Positions 24,867-33,064 are shown, counted from the stretch's first letter. The stretch is 37,121 nucleotides of DNA from Flavobacterium sp. (GCF_030146175.1 NZ_JASLCE010000038.1:1-37121); one strand, 5' to 3'. Notes: a model not told the origin generated them from the sequence alone. Made by a program: numbers and translations.

Positions 24867-25544
24867 TTAAAGATCAATAGAAGCTCCGATTTCCAGTAAC
24901 ATCAGGTCTTTTCCGCGGTTAAAGAATTTACGGATTGCTTCATCGTGGTTGATTTCAATATAACCGAATGTATCGAAATGATAGCCCAATACTTTATCGC
25001 AGGCTACAAAATCGGATGCGATAATCGCGTCGTCCACATCCATCGTAAAATTACTTCCAATCGGTAAAATAGCCAGGTCCAGTTTGGTACGCATCGGGAT
25101 CAATTTCATATCCATTGTAAGCGCCGTATCACCGGCAATGTAGATATTTTTGTGTTCCCCTTCAATTACAAATCCACCGGGCTGACCGCCATAACTTCCG
25201 TCGCCAAACGAACTGGTATGAATCGCGTTTACGTATTTTACCGTTCCGAAATCGAATTTCCAGCTTCCGCCATGATTCATCGGGTGGTATTGAAAGCCTT
25301 TGTTACCGTAATGTGCGGCAATTTCGTAGTTCGAAACGATTACAGCATTGGTTCTGGCAGCAATAGCTTCCACATCCAACGTATGGTCGTTATGCGCATG
25401 CGTTAGTAAAATATAATCGGCTTTTATCGTATTGATATCAATATGGGCAGCTTTCGGATTTCCGGAAATAAACGGATCCACCAAAAGGTGTTTTCCACTC
25501 ACTTCAATTCCCAAACAGGCATGTCCGTAAAATGTAATTTTCAT
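24867..25544 (-). CDS. UPF0173 metal-dependent hydrolase (metallo-beta-lactamase fold)
   Basis: 225 residues, the usual UPF0173 length. The start MKITFYGHACLGIE and LLVDPFISGNP are family hallmarks. The zinc-binding HAHNDH is at residues 49-54, further ligands lie in 'NAIHTSSFG' and 'IAGDTALT', and the C-terminal 'GYHFDTFGYIEIN' is also typical. The physiological substrate is unknown for the family. It sits between menA and menC in the same direction, so a link with quinone metabolism is possible but only positional. Confidence 0.9.
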   Translation of the reverse strand: MKITFYGHACLGIEVSGKHLLVDPFISGNPKAAHIDINTIKADYILLTHAHNDHTLDVEAIAARTNAVIVSNYEIAAHYGNKGFQYHPMNHGGSWKFDFGTVKYVNAIHTSSFGDGSYGGQPGGFVIEGEHKNIYIAGDTALTMDMKLIPMRTKLDLAILPIGSNFTMDVDDAIIASDFVACDKVLGYHFDTFGYIEINHDEAIRKFFNRGKDLMLLEIGASIDL

Positions 25545-25554
25545 AGTTTGTTGT

Positions 25555-26463
25555 TTAAAAAGTTAATACTATTGATAGTAAAACAGAAAAAAGAAACGTA
25601 CTCAAAGCTACTTTTTTCAGTTCGGGATCCAATGCTTTCGGATCTTTATTATCGATAACTGTTTTCAGATGTTTTAAAAGCGGAATATAGGCTATTACAA
25701 AAAGGTACTGTTTCCATTCAAAGTCAGACCAGATAGCAAATACCAATCCCAATAGCATGGCGATTAGCACAATACCAATATGGTAACGTTTTGCATTTTG
25801 AGCGCCAATTTTTACGACTAATGTATTTTTTCCGGATTTGATATCGGATTCGCGATCGCGCATATTGTTTAGGTTAAGTACCGCTACACTTAGCAAACCG
25901 ACACTTATCGCTGGTAAAAACAGTTTGATGTCCAGTGCTTGCGCAAACAGGAAATTGGTTCCAAGTACGCTCACCAATCCGAAGAAGATAAACACAAACA
26001 GGTCGCCCAACCCTCTATATCCGTAGGCCGATTTTCCAACGGTGTATTTGATCGCTGCCGTAATAGCCGCTAATCCCAATACAAAGAAAAACAGGGAAAA
26101 TCCGAAATTGTCACTGCCAAACGACGCATAAATAAGCGTTATTGCAATGATTAAAGTGGCAACCGATACGATAATGATTCCTTTTTTCATCTGTTCGGGC
26201 GTAATGGCACCACTTTGTATCGCGCGCTGCGGACCGATTCGATCTTTATTATCGGTTCCTTTAACACCATCACCATAATCGTTGGCAAAGTTCGAAAGCA
26301 CCTGTAACCCTAAGGTTGTCAGAAACGCCAAACCAAAAATAACCCAGTAATTGGAATTATCCGAATAGTGTTTATAAGCATAAAAACTTCCTACCAATAT
26401 TCCGGAAATGGATAACGGAAGGGTTCTTAATCGTGCGGCTTCAAGCCAGATTTTGGCACTCAT
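25555..26463 (-). CDS. menA: 1,4-dihydroxy-2-naphthoate polyprenyltransferase (MenA)
   Basis: 302 residues with about eight hydrophobic helices. The first Asp-rich motif is NFANDYGDGVKGTDNKDR (from residue 58), with the downstream 'GPQRAIQSG' that marks MenA within the UbiA superfamily. The second is NNMRDRESD (~199-207). It attaches the polyprenyl chain to 1,4-dihydroxy-2-naphthoate in the cytoplasmic membrane, the last step before methylation to menaquinone. It lies 10 bp upstream of the UPF0173 hydrolase gene and 41 bp after the bPH2 gene. Confidence 0.93.
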   Translation of the reverse strand: MSAKIWLEAARLRTLPLSISGILVGSFYAYKHYSDNSNYWVIFGLAFLTTLGLQVLSNFANDYGDGVKGTDNKDRIGPQRAIQSGAITPEQMKKGIIIVSVATLIIAITLIYASFGSDNFGFSLFFFVLGLAAITAAIKYTVGKSAYGYRGLGDLFVFIFFGLVSVLGTNFLFAQALDIKLFLPAISVGLLSVAVLNLNNMRDRESDIKSGKNTLVVKIGAQNAKRYHIGIVLIAMLLGLVFAIWSDFEWKQYLFVIAYIPLLKHLKTVIDNKDPKALDPELKKVALSTFLFSVLLSIVLTF

Positions 26464-26476
26464 AGTATTTTCTTTA

Positions 26477-26496
26477 TTCTTTTCTCTTTATTCTTT
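26477..26496. repeat. 20-bp pyrimidine tract, second copy
   Basis: Identical to 24828-24847. It fills most of the 41-bp gap between the bPH2 gene and menA. On the transcribed minus strand it is a purine tract ending 14 bases before the menA ATG, where it could act as a loose ribosome-loading sequence. Confidence 0.6.
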
Positions 26497-26504
26497 TCTT
26501 CCTG

Positions 26505-27986
26505 CTACATCCAACCTTTCGGCGTGGTTTCCACCTGATATAACCATAGGTTTACCAGTTCTTTTATTTTTGAAAAATCGCCCAAATGGAAGGTTATTTT
26601 TCCTCCGGCCGTATAGAGCGTAATACTCCCGATATCGGCACTTTTATGCCAGAATAACTGACTCGTACGAATGGCTTGTATTTTATGCGGTTCGATGATC
26701 TGGTGTTCGATGTCCCAAACGCCTTTTCTACAAATGATAAATTCGTCGGTGACAAACAAACGGTTGTTTCGAAAACCAAAATACAACAACAAACCGGTGA
26801 ATACGATATATAATGGTACAAAAATAAGGTATTCCGCTATAGGTAACACGGTAAATTCATACAATAAAAACAAAATCAACATCGGTACAAACAGGTACAG
26901 GATAGTACCTACGATTAATCTCCTGATATTCGGAACTAAAGCAACGCCCTGTTCCGGAATTTTATGAAACAGCAATGCCATGATGCGATCGCGTTCGGCT
27001 TCGGAACATCCCGGAATGGTAATTGCCTGTTTGTCGTTTTCCTCCTGATCGGCATTCCCGGAAGCCTGTCGTATTTTCAGGGTAAGCGTATTCATTTTCT
27101 TTTGCAGGTAATTCCGACTGGTGGAAACGATCTGTACTTTTTCCGGACGGATGATCGTATTTTTCGTGTTCAGTAAACCGTATGATAGTAACAACGACTG
27201 GTGTTGCCGGGTGATTTTAAAATCGAAATATTTAATAATCGTTCGTCCAAGGTTTAAAAACAATAATATTCCCAAAAGAATAAGTACAAAAATCGTGATC
27301 GAATACATCGCGAGTCCTTTATCGATATAGGTATCGAATTTTTCACCGTCGATTTCATTCGCCCGCATATAGCTTTGAACATTTTCGTAAATCGTTCCGA
27401 AAAAGGCAATTAGCAGGGCAAAACTGCGAAGGTAATTCGAAGTAATTCCAATCTTAAACAAACTGGAAAAACTGATTTTGATAAAAGGTTTGGTTTGCTC
27501 CGTATCGATGGTTTCCGATTCGTTGTTTTTTTCCCCTTCCAGCAAACGCATTTTTAAAGCCTGTGCCAATTGTTGTGAAACGGCCCGGATTACAGCTTCC
27601 TTTTTCTGAGTTCCGGCAGTATCGACATCCAGTGCATAAACGCCAATCAGTTTTTGAACAAACGATTGGTTGATTGTGACCTGTTGGATTTTTTGCAGTT
27701 TGATCGCAATCCGCGTTTTGTTCAATACACCTTTATGAATAATAAACTCTTCGTTCTGATCGTCTATATAAAACGTAAAATTCCGGTATTGCAAATAGGC
27801 CACAATGGCGACAAACACAAACAGTCCGACAATTCCCGAAACAACCAGTGCTTTATTGAGTTCGTTAAATTTAAAAAGCCAAATCACCAAAATCGGCCAT
27901 AGTCCGCGTACGATACGCTGAAACGTATCCGTAAACATAACCAGAATTCCGACCAGTGATTGGCGTTGTGGTTCGTTAAAGTTCAT
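26505..27986 (-). CDS. Membrane protein with tandem bacterial PH domains (bPH2, YdbT-like)
   Basis: 493 residues. Hydrophobic helix pairs (about 25-65, 170-250 and 345-400) alternate with soluble bPH2 domains. Each has the family signature of a strand ending in KIQQV, KVQIV or HKIQAI, followed by a 'LDVDTAGT', 'LTLKIRQASGNAD' or 'SITLYTAGG' strand. Three such domains match the YdbT architecture. YdbS/YdbT pairs are membrane proteins of unknown biochemical role, implicated in lipid or stress functions in Bacillus. The gene overlaps the preceding bPH2 gene by 11 bp, as in YdbS-YdbT pairs. It is embedded in the menaquinone block, so it is probably co-transcribed with menA. Confidence 0.9.
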   Translation of the reverse strand: MNFNEPQRQSLVGILVMFTDTFQRIVRGLWPILVIWLFKFNELNKALVVSGIVGLFVFVAIVAYLQYRNFTFYIDDQNEEFIIHKGVLNKTRIAIKLQKIQQVTINQSFVQKLIGVYALDVDTAGTQKKEAVIRAVSQQLAQALKMRLLEGEKNNESETIDTEQTKPFIKISFSSLFKIGITSNYLRSFALLIAFFGTIYENVQSYMRANEIDGEKFDTYIDKGLAMYSITIFVLILLGILLFLNLGRTIIKYFDFKITRQHQSLLLSYGLLNTKNTIIRPEKVQIVSTSRNYLQKKMNTLTLKIRQASGNADQEENDKQAITIPGCSEAERDRIMALLFHKIPEQGVALVPNIRRLIVGTILYLFVPMLILFLLYEFTVLPIAEYLIFVPLYIVFTGLLLYFGFRNNRLFVTDEFIICRKGVWDIEHQIIEPHKIQAIRTSQLFWHKSADIGSITLYTAGGKITFHLGDFSKIKELVNLWLYQVETTPKGWM

Positions 27987-28557
27987 CTTCCGCAGGTTTT
28001 ACCGGTGGAACCTCGTTGTTTTCGGATGCAATCGACGGTATTTCTTCGATTAATTTGGCCATTATCAATTGTTTGATACGATCGGCCTGTTCTCTTCGGA
28101 GTCCGGCAATACGAATATCGCTTCCGCTACCTCCGGCCGTAAAAATTTCGATTGTGGCAAGATCCAGTTTTCGGGAAACCGGTCCTTCGTGTAACGCGAC
28201 ATGTTGCACCCGGTTATATGGAATGACAATTATAGTTGTAGCAATCACACCACTTTTAAATAGTACATCATGCTGGCGAAAGGCAAATCCTTTTTTGCGA
28301 AAAGAAACCAAGGCAATTACCAGCGTCATTATAATGACAAATACAATCGCCAAAACACCAATTAACAATACGGTTCCAAAAACCAGATCCGGATTGATCA
28401 GCAGAAACGCACCCAAAATTCCGATCAGAATCAATGCAAAAACAGCGGTATTAAAAAAGATGACTTTTTTATAGTCGGCTTGTAGCGGTTCAAAGTCAAC
28501 CGCTTCAAATCGCGGTAACTCACGGGTATCAATACTGGTATTGGTAAACGATTCCAT
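27976..28557 (-). CDS. Small bPH2 (YdbS-like) membrane protein
   Basis: 193 residues from the ATG at 28557 (MESFTNTSIDTRELPRF). The frame extends to a TTG at 28638, but a -7 element lies at 28603-28596, inside that extension. Two adjacent hydrophobic helices (about 38-58 and 62-85) are followed by one bPH2 domain with 'VIPYNRVQHVALHEGPVSRKLDLATIEIFTAGGSGSDIRIAGL', the classical signature. The C-terminal tail is acidic and Pro-rich. It is the partner of the three-domain protein encoded next, with an 11-bp overlap. The function is unknown beyond a membrane complex. Confidence 0.87.
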   Translation of the reverse strand: MESFTNTSIDTRELPRFEAVDFEPLQADYKKVIFFNTAVFALILIGILGAFLLINPDLVFGTVLLIGVLAIVFVIIMTLVIALVSFRKKGFAFRQHDVLFKSGVIATTIIVIPYNRVQHVALHEGPVSRKLDLATIEIFTAGGSGSDIRIAGLRREQADRIKQLIMAKLIEEIPSIASENNEVPPVKPAEDEL

Positions 28558-28595
28558 AGTAGTTGTGTTTTGGTCGGTATCCATTTCTATAGTTT

Positions 28596-28603
28596 CAAAA
28601 ATA
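28596..28603 (-). promoter_or_regulatory. -7 element for the bPH2-menA-menC unit
   Basis: On the minus strand TATTTTTG matches TAnnTTTG. It lies downstream of the menB terminator and about 40 bases before the ATG at 28557. No convincing -33 TTG is seen. Confidence 0.4.
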
Positions 28604-28650
28604 GGAATTTGTTCTGAACGATTTTTATAGTGTTCCAATTATTATTGCAT

Positions 28651-28679
28651 AAAAAAGTAGGAGAAACTCCTACTCTTTT
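28651..28679 (-). terminator. Terminator after menB
   Basis: The 8-base stem AGTAGGAG (28656-28663) pairs with CTCCTACT (28667-28674) with a 3-base loop, followed on the minus strand by TTTTTT. It separates menB from the bPH2-menA-menC unit. Confidence 0.8.
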
Positions 28680-28716
28680 ACGGCATCTGAATGCCAATCG
28701 TATTATAGGCTATCCA

Positions 28717-29556
28717 TTATGGAATCCATTTCTTTTCGAAGTTTGGTTTGCGTTTTTCCAAAAAGGCGTTTCTTCCTTCTACCGCTTCATCGGTCATATA
28801 GGCCAAACGCGTCGCTTCTCCGGCAAATACCTGTTGTCCTACCATTCCGTCGTCGGTAAGATTCATCGCAAATTTCAACATTTTGATAGACGTTGGCGAT
28901 TTTGCCAAAATTTCCTGTGCCCATTCATAAGCGGTATCTTCCAGTTCCGCATGCGGAATTACGGCATTAACCATTCCCATTTCAAATGCTTCCTGAGCCG
29001 AATAATTACGGCCTAAAAAGAAAATCTCTCTTGCTTTTTTCTGTCCGACCATTTTCGCCAGATACGCCGATCCGTATCCACCGTCAAAACTGGTTACATC
29101 GGCATCGGTTTGTTTAAAAATGGCGTGTTCTTTACTTGCCAGTGTCAGGTCACAAACCACGTGCAAACTATGTCCGCCACCAACAGCCCATCCCGGTACT
29201 ACGGCAATAACCGCTTTTGGCATAAAACGGATCAATCGTTGTACTTCCAGAATGTTTAAACGGTGCATACCATCTTCACCTACATAGCCCTGGTGTCCTC
29301 TTGCTTTTTGATCACCGCCACTACAAAACGAATATACTCCGTCTTTAGACGAAGGTCCTTCGGCCGACAATAATACAACGCCAATGGAAGTATCTTCCTG
29401 TGCATCGTAGAAAGCCTGATATAATTCACTTGTTGTTTTCGGACGGAAGGCATTGCGCACATCCGGACGATTAAACGCAATACGGGCTACCCCGTTGCAT
29501 TTCTTATAGGTTATGTCTTCGAATTCCCGAACAGTTTGCCAGTTGATCGTACTCAT
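28717..29556 (-). CDS. menB: 1,4-dihydroxy-2-naphthoyl-CoA synthase (MenB)
   Basis: 279 residues, crotonase superfamily. The MenB-specific CSGGDQKARG is at ~78-87, the oxyanion-hole 'VPGWAVGGGHSLHVVCDLTLAS' near 120-142, and the active-site Asp in 'DVTSFDGGYGSAYL' near 155. The C-terminal 'EGRNAFLEKRKPNFEKKW' is also typical. It cyclises o-succinylbenzoyl-CoA to 1,4-dihydroxy-2-naphthoyl-CoA. The terminator behind it and the -7 element of the next unit suggest it is expressed apart from menA and menC. It is divergent from the C1 peptidase gene with a 71-bp shared promoter region. Confidence 0.96.
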   Translation of the reverse strand: MSTINWQTVREFEDITYKKCNGVARIAFNRPDVRNAFRPKTTSELYQAFYDAQEDTSIGVVLLSAEGPSSKDGVYSFCSGGDQKARGHQGYVGEDGMHRLNILEVQRLIRFMPKAVIAVVPGWAVGGGHSLHVVCDLTLASKEHAIFKQTDADVTSFDGGYGSAYLAKMVGQKKAREIFFLGRNYSAQEAFEMGMVNAVIPHAELEDTAYEWAQEILAKSPTSIKMLKFAMNLTDDGMVGQQVFAGEATRLAYMTDEAVEGRNAFLEKRKPNFEKKWIP

Positions 29557-29627
29557 ATTTTTAAATTTTAGCGTAAAAATAAATCATTTTTTGCATTATC
29601 TTGCACTTCCAAAAAAATTATAATACA

Positions 29628-30746
29628 ATGAAAAAAATTTTTGTTTCGGCAGCCTTACTGGGTTTGATTTTTTCGGCTCAGGCTCAAAAATATGAGTTTC
29701 AAACCGTTACCGACCTAGAGGCCTTACCAGTAATCAGTCAGGGTAACACCGGAACCTGCTGGAGTTTTTCTACTTCTTCTTTCCTGGAATCGGAAGTGAT
29801 TCGTTTAACCGGAAAGAAAATCGATTTATCCGAAATGTATCAGGTACGCAACACCTATCCTAAAAAAGCGGAAAACTATATTATGCGTCAGGGCAAAGCG
29901 CAATTTGGAGAAGGCGGATTGGCACATGATGTGATCAATAGCGTAGCCGATTACGGTTTGGTTCCGAATAGCGTTTTTACAGGACTTAACGGAACATCCG
30001 AAACCTTTAATCACGCCGAAATGGTGGCCGTAATGGAAAGTATGTTAAAAGCCTATGCCGAAAATCCGGGAAAAAAATTATCGCCAAACTGGAAAAAAGC
30101 CATCGATGCGATGCTGGATATTTATATCGGTAAAAATGTAACAGAATTTACTTACGAAGGAAAAAAATATACACCGAAAAGCTTTCAGGCAATGACCAAA
30201 ATCACCCCGAAAGACTATGTAACCATTACTTCGTTTACGCATACGCCCAATTACGGGACGTTTATTCTGAATGTTCCGGATAACTTTTCGAACGGTAGTT
30301 TTTACAACCTTCCACTGGAAGAATATATCGCGAATATCGATAATGCGCTGGCCAATGGTTTTACCGTGGAACTGGATTGTGACGTGAGCGAACCGACGTT
30401 CTCCGGAAAATATGGCGTTGCTGTGATTCCGAATGATGATGCCGATACCAAAACCATCTTAACCGAAATCAAACCGGAAAAAGCGATTACACCGGAATAC
30501 CGTCAGGCGGAATTTGAAAATTTAGCAACTCAGGATGATCACCTGATGCATATTGTTGGAAAAGTAAAAGACCAAAAAGGAAACGTATACTATAAAGTAA
30601 AAAACTCATGGGGAACCGATCCGAATCGTGTTGCCAATGGCGGTTATGTTTATATGAGTGTTCCGTATATGAAACTAAAATCGATCTCGGTTCTGGTTCA
30701 TAAAGACGCCTTACAAAAAGATACCCGTAAAAAACTGGGACTGTAA
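29628..30746 (+). CDS. Exported C1-family (bleomycin hydrolase-like) cysteine peptidase
   Basis: 372 residues from the ATG at 29628 (MKKIFVSAALLGLIFSAQAQ), which gives a clean signal peptide cut at AQA-Q. The frame also includes a TTG nine codons earlier that adds nothing sensible. The papain-like active site is complete: QGNTGTCWSFS with C44, DDHLMHIVG with H305 and KNSWGT with N326. This arrangement and the insert between ~120 and 290 match C1B bleomycin hydrolase/PepC-type enzymes. Those are normally cytoplasmic aminopeptidases, so an exported form suggests peptide trimming in the periplasm or outside. It is followed by a terminator. Confidence 0.92.
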   Translation: MKKIFVSAALLGLIFSAQAQKYEFQTVTDLEALPVISQGNTGTCWSFSTSSFLESEVIRLTGKKIDLSEMYQVRNTYPKKAENYIMRQGKAQFGEGGLAHDVINSVADYGLVPNSVFTGLNGTSETFNHAEMVAVMESMLKAYAENPGKKLSPNWKKAIDAMLDIYIGKNVTEFTYEGKKYTPKSFQAMTKITPKDYVTITSFTHTPNYGTFILNVPDNFSNGSFYNLPLEEYIANIDNALANGFTVELDCDVSEPTFSGKYGVAVIPNDDADTKTILTEIKPEKAITPEYRQAEFENLATQDDHLMHIVGKVKDQKGNVYYKVKNSWGTDPNRVANGGYVYMSVPYMKLKSISVLVHKDALQKDTRKKLGL

Positions 30747-30769
30747 ATAATACGTCAAAAAACAACTAT

Positions 30770-30807
30770 AAAAGGACCGTCTATTTTAAAGACAGTCCTT
30801 TTTTTAT
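30770..30807 (+). terminator. Terminator after the C1 peptidase gene
   Basis: AAAAGGAC-C-GTCT pairs with AGAC-A-GTCCTTTT around a short A/T loop, with one internal mismatch, followed by a run of seven or more Ts. Confidence 0.82.
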
Positions 30808-30885
30808 GGCCTTCGGAATCTGTTTTGGCGGAAAATTTTAACAGAAATAATTCCCCAATGCATTTTATAAATACTATGTGTTATT

Positions 30886-30893
30886 TATATTTG
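30886..30893 (+). promoter_or_regulatory. -7 element of the serine hydrolase lipoprotein gene
   Basis: TATATTTG is an exact TAnnTTTG match, 32 bases before the ATG at 30926. No clear -33 element. Confidence 0.45.
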
Positions 30894-30925
30894 CCTTTTA
30901 CTAAATTTTACCCGGAACGCATTCA

Positions 30926-32116
30926 ATGAAACTGAAACAATATATACCTCTATTTTCCATATTATTATTAGTAGCCTGCAATAAAAAAGATAATTCCCGA
31001 GATTCCGATAATAACTCTAACGATACAGCCTTACTAGCCGGCGATTTTTCGATTAAATTACCCAAGGTTTCCACTCGTTTTATTTCGGATAACAAAGCTT
31101 TTGTAGAACGCTTTTATAACAAACACTATAATGCCAGCGATTATAGCGGCGGTTTTTTGGTGGCCAAAAACGGTCAGATTATTTACGAAAATTATAGTGG
31201 CTATGCTTATAAGGAAAAAGGTGATAAAATAACCGAAGACACACCGATCCATATTGCTTCGGTGAGCAAAATGATCACGGCAGTAACTGTAATGAAACTG
31301 GCCGAAGAAGGAAAAATCAAGTTTGACCTGCCCGTTAAAAACTACCTTCCTGAGTTCCCGTATGAAAAAACCACGGTACGGATGTTGTTAAACCACCGTA
31401 GCGGATTGCGAAACTATGCCTACTTTACCGCAGACAAGGGTGTTTGGGACAAGAAAAAAACCTTAACCAATCAGGATGTACTCACTATACTGGCGACTAA
31501 AAACGTAGGCTTGGAATCCCAACCGGGTACCCGTTTCGGATATTGTAATACGAACTATGCCTTACTGGCATTAATCATTGAAAAAGTAACCGGAAAAACG
31601 TATCCGACGGTGATGAAGGAAATGATCTTTGAACCGTTAGGAATGACCCATACGTTTGTTTTCGACGATCTGAAAAAGAAAGACGAAGTGAGTCAGTCGT
31701 ATAAAGGGAACTACCTTCGCTTGGCCTTTGAATTTCTGGATCAGGTATATGGCGATAAAAATATTTATTCCACACCACGTGATCTTTTAAAATTTGATAT
31801 CGCGACCTATAACGACGATTTTTTAAGTCAGGAGATGAAAGCCGAAATGTTTAAAGGCTATAGCTACGAACGCAAAGGAACCCGAAACTACGGATTAGGT
31901 GTGCGTATGCTGGAATTCGAAACCGGTCAGAAGTACTTTTTCCATAACGGTTGGTGGCATGGAAACACATCATCACTGGTAACCTTACGAAAAGACACGG
32001 TTTCCATCATTGCCCTTTCCAATAAATACACCCATAAGACGTATCAGACCAAAAAGCTGGCACCACATTTTGGTGATTATCCGTTTAAATTCAGTAAAGA
32101 AGAAAGCGACGAATAA
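30926..32116 (+). CDS. Beta-lactamase-fold serine hydrolase lipoprotein
   Basis: 396 residues. The N-terminus has a lipobox ending LLLVAC, with the lipidated Cys at 18, followed by a polar, Asp/Asn/Ser-rich tether. The class C/DD-peptidase-type active site is present: SVSK at 112-115 (nucleophile Ser112, Lys115), YCN at 206-208 as the second motif and 'HNGWWHG' near 335 as the third. This is the 'serine hydrolase/beta-lactamase-related' family that includes esterases, peptidases and D-amino acid hydrolases; it is not by itself evidence of antibiotic resistance. The residues after Cys (NKKDN) may or may not act as a surface export signal. It has its own promoter and a strong terminator. Confidence 0.92.
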   Translation: MKLKQYIPLFSILLLVACNKKDNSRDSDNNSNDTALLAGDFSIKLPKVSTRFISDNKAFVERFYNKHYNASDYSGGFLVAKNGQIIYENYSGYAYKEKGDKITEDTPIHIASVSKMITAVTVMKLAEEGKIKFDLPVKNYLPEFPYEKTTVRMLLNHRSGLRNYAYFTADKGVWDKKKTLTNQDVLTILATKNVGLESQPGTRFGYCNTNYALLALIIEKVTGKTYPTVMKEMIFEPLGMTHTFVFDDLKKKDEVSQSYKGNYLRLAFEFLDQVYGDKNIYSTPRDLLKFDIATYNDDFLSQEMKAEMFKGYSYERKGTRNYGLGVRMLEFETGQKYFFHNGWWHGNTSSLVTLRKDTVSIIALSNKYTHKTYQTKKLAPHFGDYPFKFSKEESDE

Positions 32117-32117
32117 T

Positions 32118-32151
32118 AAAAAAACTCCGGTACAACTACCGGAGTTTTTTT
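32118..32151. terminator. Bidirectional terminator between the serine hydrolase and dioxygenase genes
   Basis: A perfect 14-base stem, AAAAAAACTCCGGT (32118-32131) with ACCGGAGTTTTTTT (32138-32151), and a 6-base loop, between convergent genes. It overlaps the dioxygenase stop codon by two bases. Confidence 0.93.
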
Positions 32152-33031
32152 ATACGCCAATTTTAACCGACGTCATCGTTAACGAACCGCCAACAGCTTT
32201 ATCGTTAAAAAACGTGGTCGGATCTTTGCTATCCTGTAATCCCAGCGTATACAACAACGGATAATAATGATCCGGTGTTGGAATAGCCAGTTTTGCGGCT
32301 TTATTCAGATTTTCATAAGCAATCAATGCCTTATGATCACCATCGGTGATTTTAGCTTTAAAAAGCGTATTCATTTCCACAGCCCAATCGTAACCGTATT
32401 CCGGTTCGGCCAGTTTGTCCCAAGCCACCATTCTCAGGTTGTGTACCATGTTACCACTTCCAATGATCAAAACACCTTTTTTACGGAGACTCGCCAATTG
32501 CTTGGCCAGTTCATAATGATACTGTGGCGGTTTGTTATAATCGATACTCAATTGCAAAACGGGAATATCTGCATTGGGATACATATGACGTACTACCGTC
32601 CAGGTTCCGTGATCCAATCCCCAATCGTGATCCAAACCAACATCGGTTGTCGTAACCAATCCGGCAGTAGCTTTGGCCAGTTCAGGACTTCCCGGTGCGG
32701 GATATTGTACGTCAAACAACGCCTGCGGGAATCCTCCAAAATCGTGAATCGTTTTGGGATGGTTCATCGCGGTGATATGTGTTCCTCTCGTAAGCCAATG
32801 CGCCGAAATAACCAGTACCGCTTTGGGTTTGGGAATTTCCGTTCCCATTTTGGCCCAGGTTTGCGAAAATTCGTTGTCTTCAATACCATTCATCGGCGAG
32901 CCATGTCCGATAAACAAAACCGGAAGTTTTACATCTTCTTCCTTTAAATCTTGTGTCCAGTTATAAAACGGATATAATGTTGCCATACCTGCTCCTCCTA
33001 TTATTGTTTTAATAAAATCAAGTCTATTCAT
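32150..33031 (-). CDS. Class III extradiol ring-cleavage dioxygenase (DODA/YgiD-like)
   Basis: 293 residues from the ATG at 33031. Eleven more in-frame codons upstream overlap the palindromic operator and are rejected. The LigB-like metal-site residues are visible: VLFIGHGSPMNGIEDN (H43), VISAHW (H78), TIHDFGGFP (H96) and 'GLDHDWGLDHGTW'. These match the 4,5-DOPA dioxygenase extradiol family. The first 35 residues (MNRLDFIKTIIGGAGMATLYP) look like a leader before the domain and resemble a Tat peptide that has kept only one of its two arginines (NRLDF instead of NRRDF). The natural substrate is some catechol; which one is unknown. It is a single-gene unit with a likely repressor site in its promoter. 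Confidence 0.9.
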   Translation of the reverse strand: MNRLDFIKTIIGGAGMATLYPFYNWTQDLKEEDVKLPVLFIGHGSPMNGIEDNEFSQTWAKMGTEIPKPKAVLVISAHWLTRGTHITAMNHPKTIHDFGGFPQALFDVQYPAPGSPELAKATAGLVTTTDVGLDHDWGLDHGTWTVVRHMYPNADIPVLQLSIDYNKPPQYHYELAKQLASLRKKGVLIIGSGNMVHNLRMVAWDKLAEPEYGYDWAVEMNTLFKAKITDGDHKALIAYENLNKAAKLAIPTPDHYYPLLYTLGLQDSKDPTTFFNDKAVGGSLTMTSVKIGV

Positions 33032-33040
33032 TACTATACA

Positions 33041-33061
33041 ATATTTGTATATACAAATATA
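33041..33061 (-). promoter_or_regulatory. Perfect 20-bp palindrome overlapping the dioxygenase promoter (putative operator)
   Basis: ATATTTGTAT followed by ATACAAATAT (33041-33060) is a perfect palindrome. The minus-strand -7 element TATATTTG (33061-33054) lies inside it, 10 bases before the end of the leader. A protein bound here would cover the polymerase site, so it is most likely the operator of a dimeric repressor of the HxlR, MarR or TetR kind. No regulator gene is adjacent. Confidence 0.6.
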
Positions 33062-33064
33062 CAT

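Noticed and set aside
28558..28638. TTG at 28638 as the start of the small bPH2 protein
   Set aside because: The -7 element at 28596-28603 lies inside the extension, and the ATG at 28557 gives the usual family N-terminus.
30926..32116. Calling the serine hydrolase an antibiotic-resistance beta-lactamase
   Set aside because: The SxxK/YxN/HxG layout is shared with many esterases and peptidases, and the lipoprotein form and family fit those better.
32267..32947. 226-residue plus-strand ORF opposite the dioxygenase gene
   Set aside because: The minus-strand frame has complete metal-binding motifs. The plus-strand product is Arg/Phe/Ile-rich without any recognisable motif.
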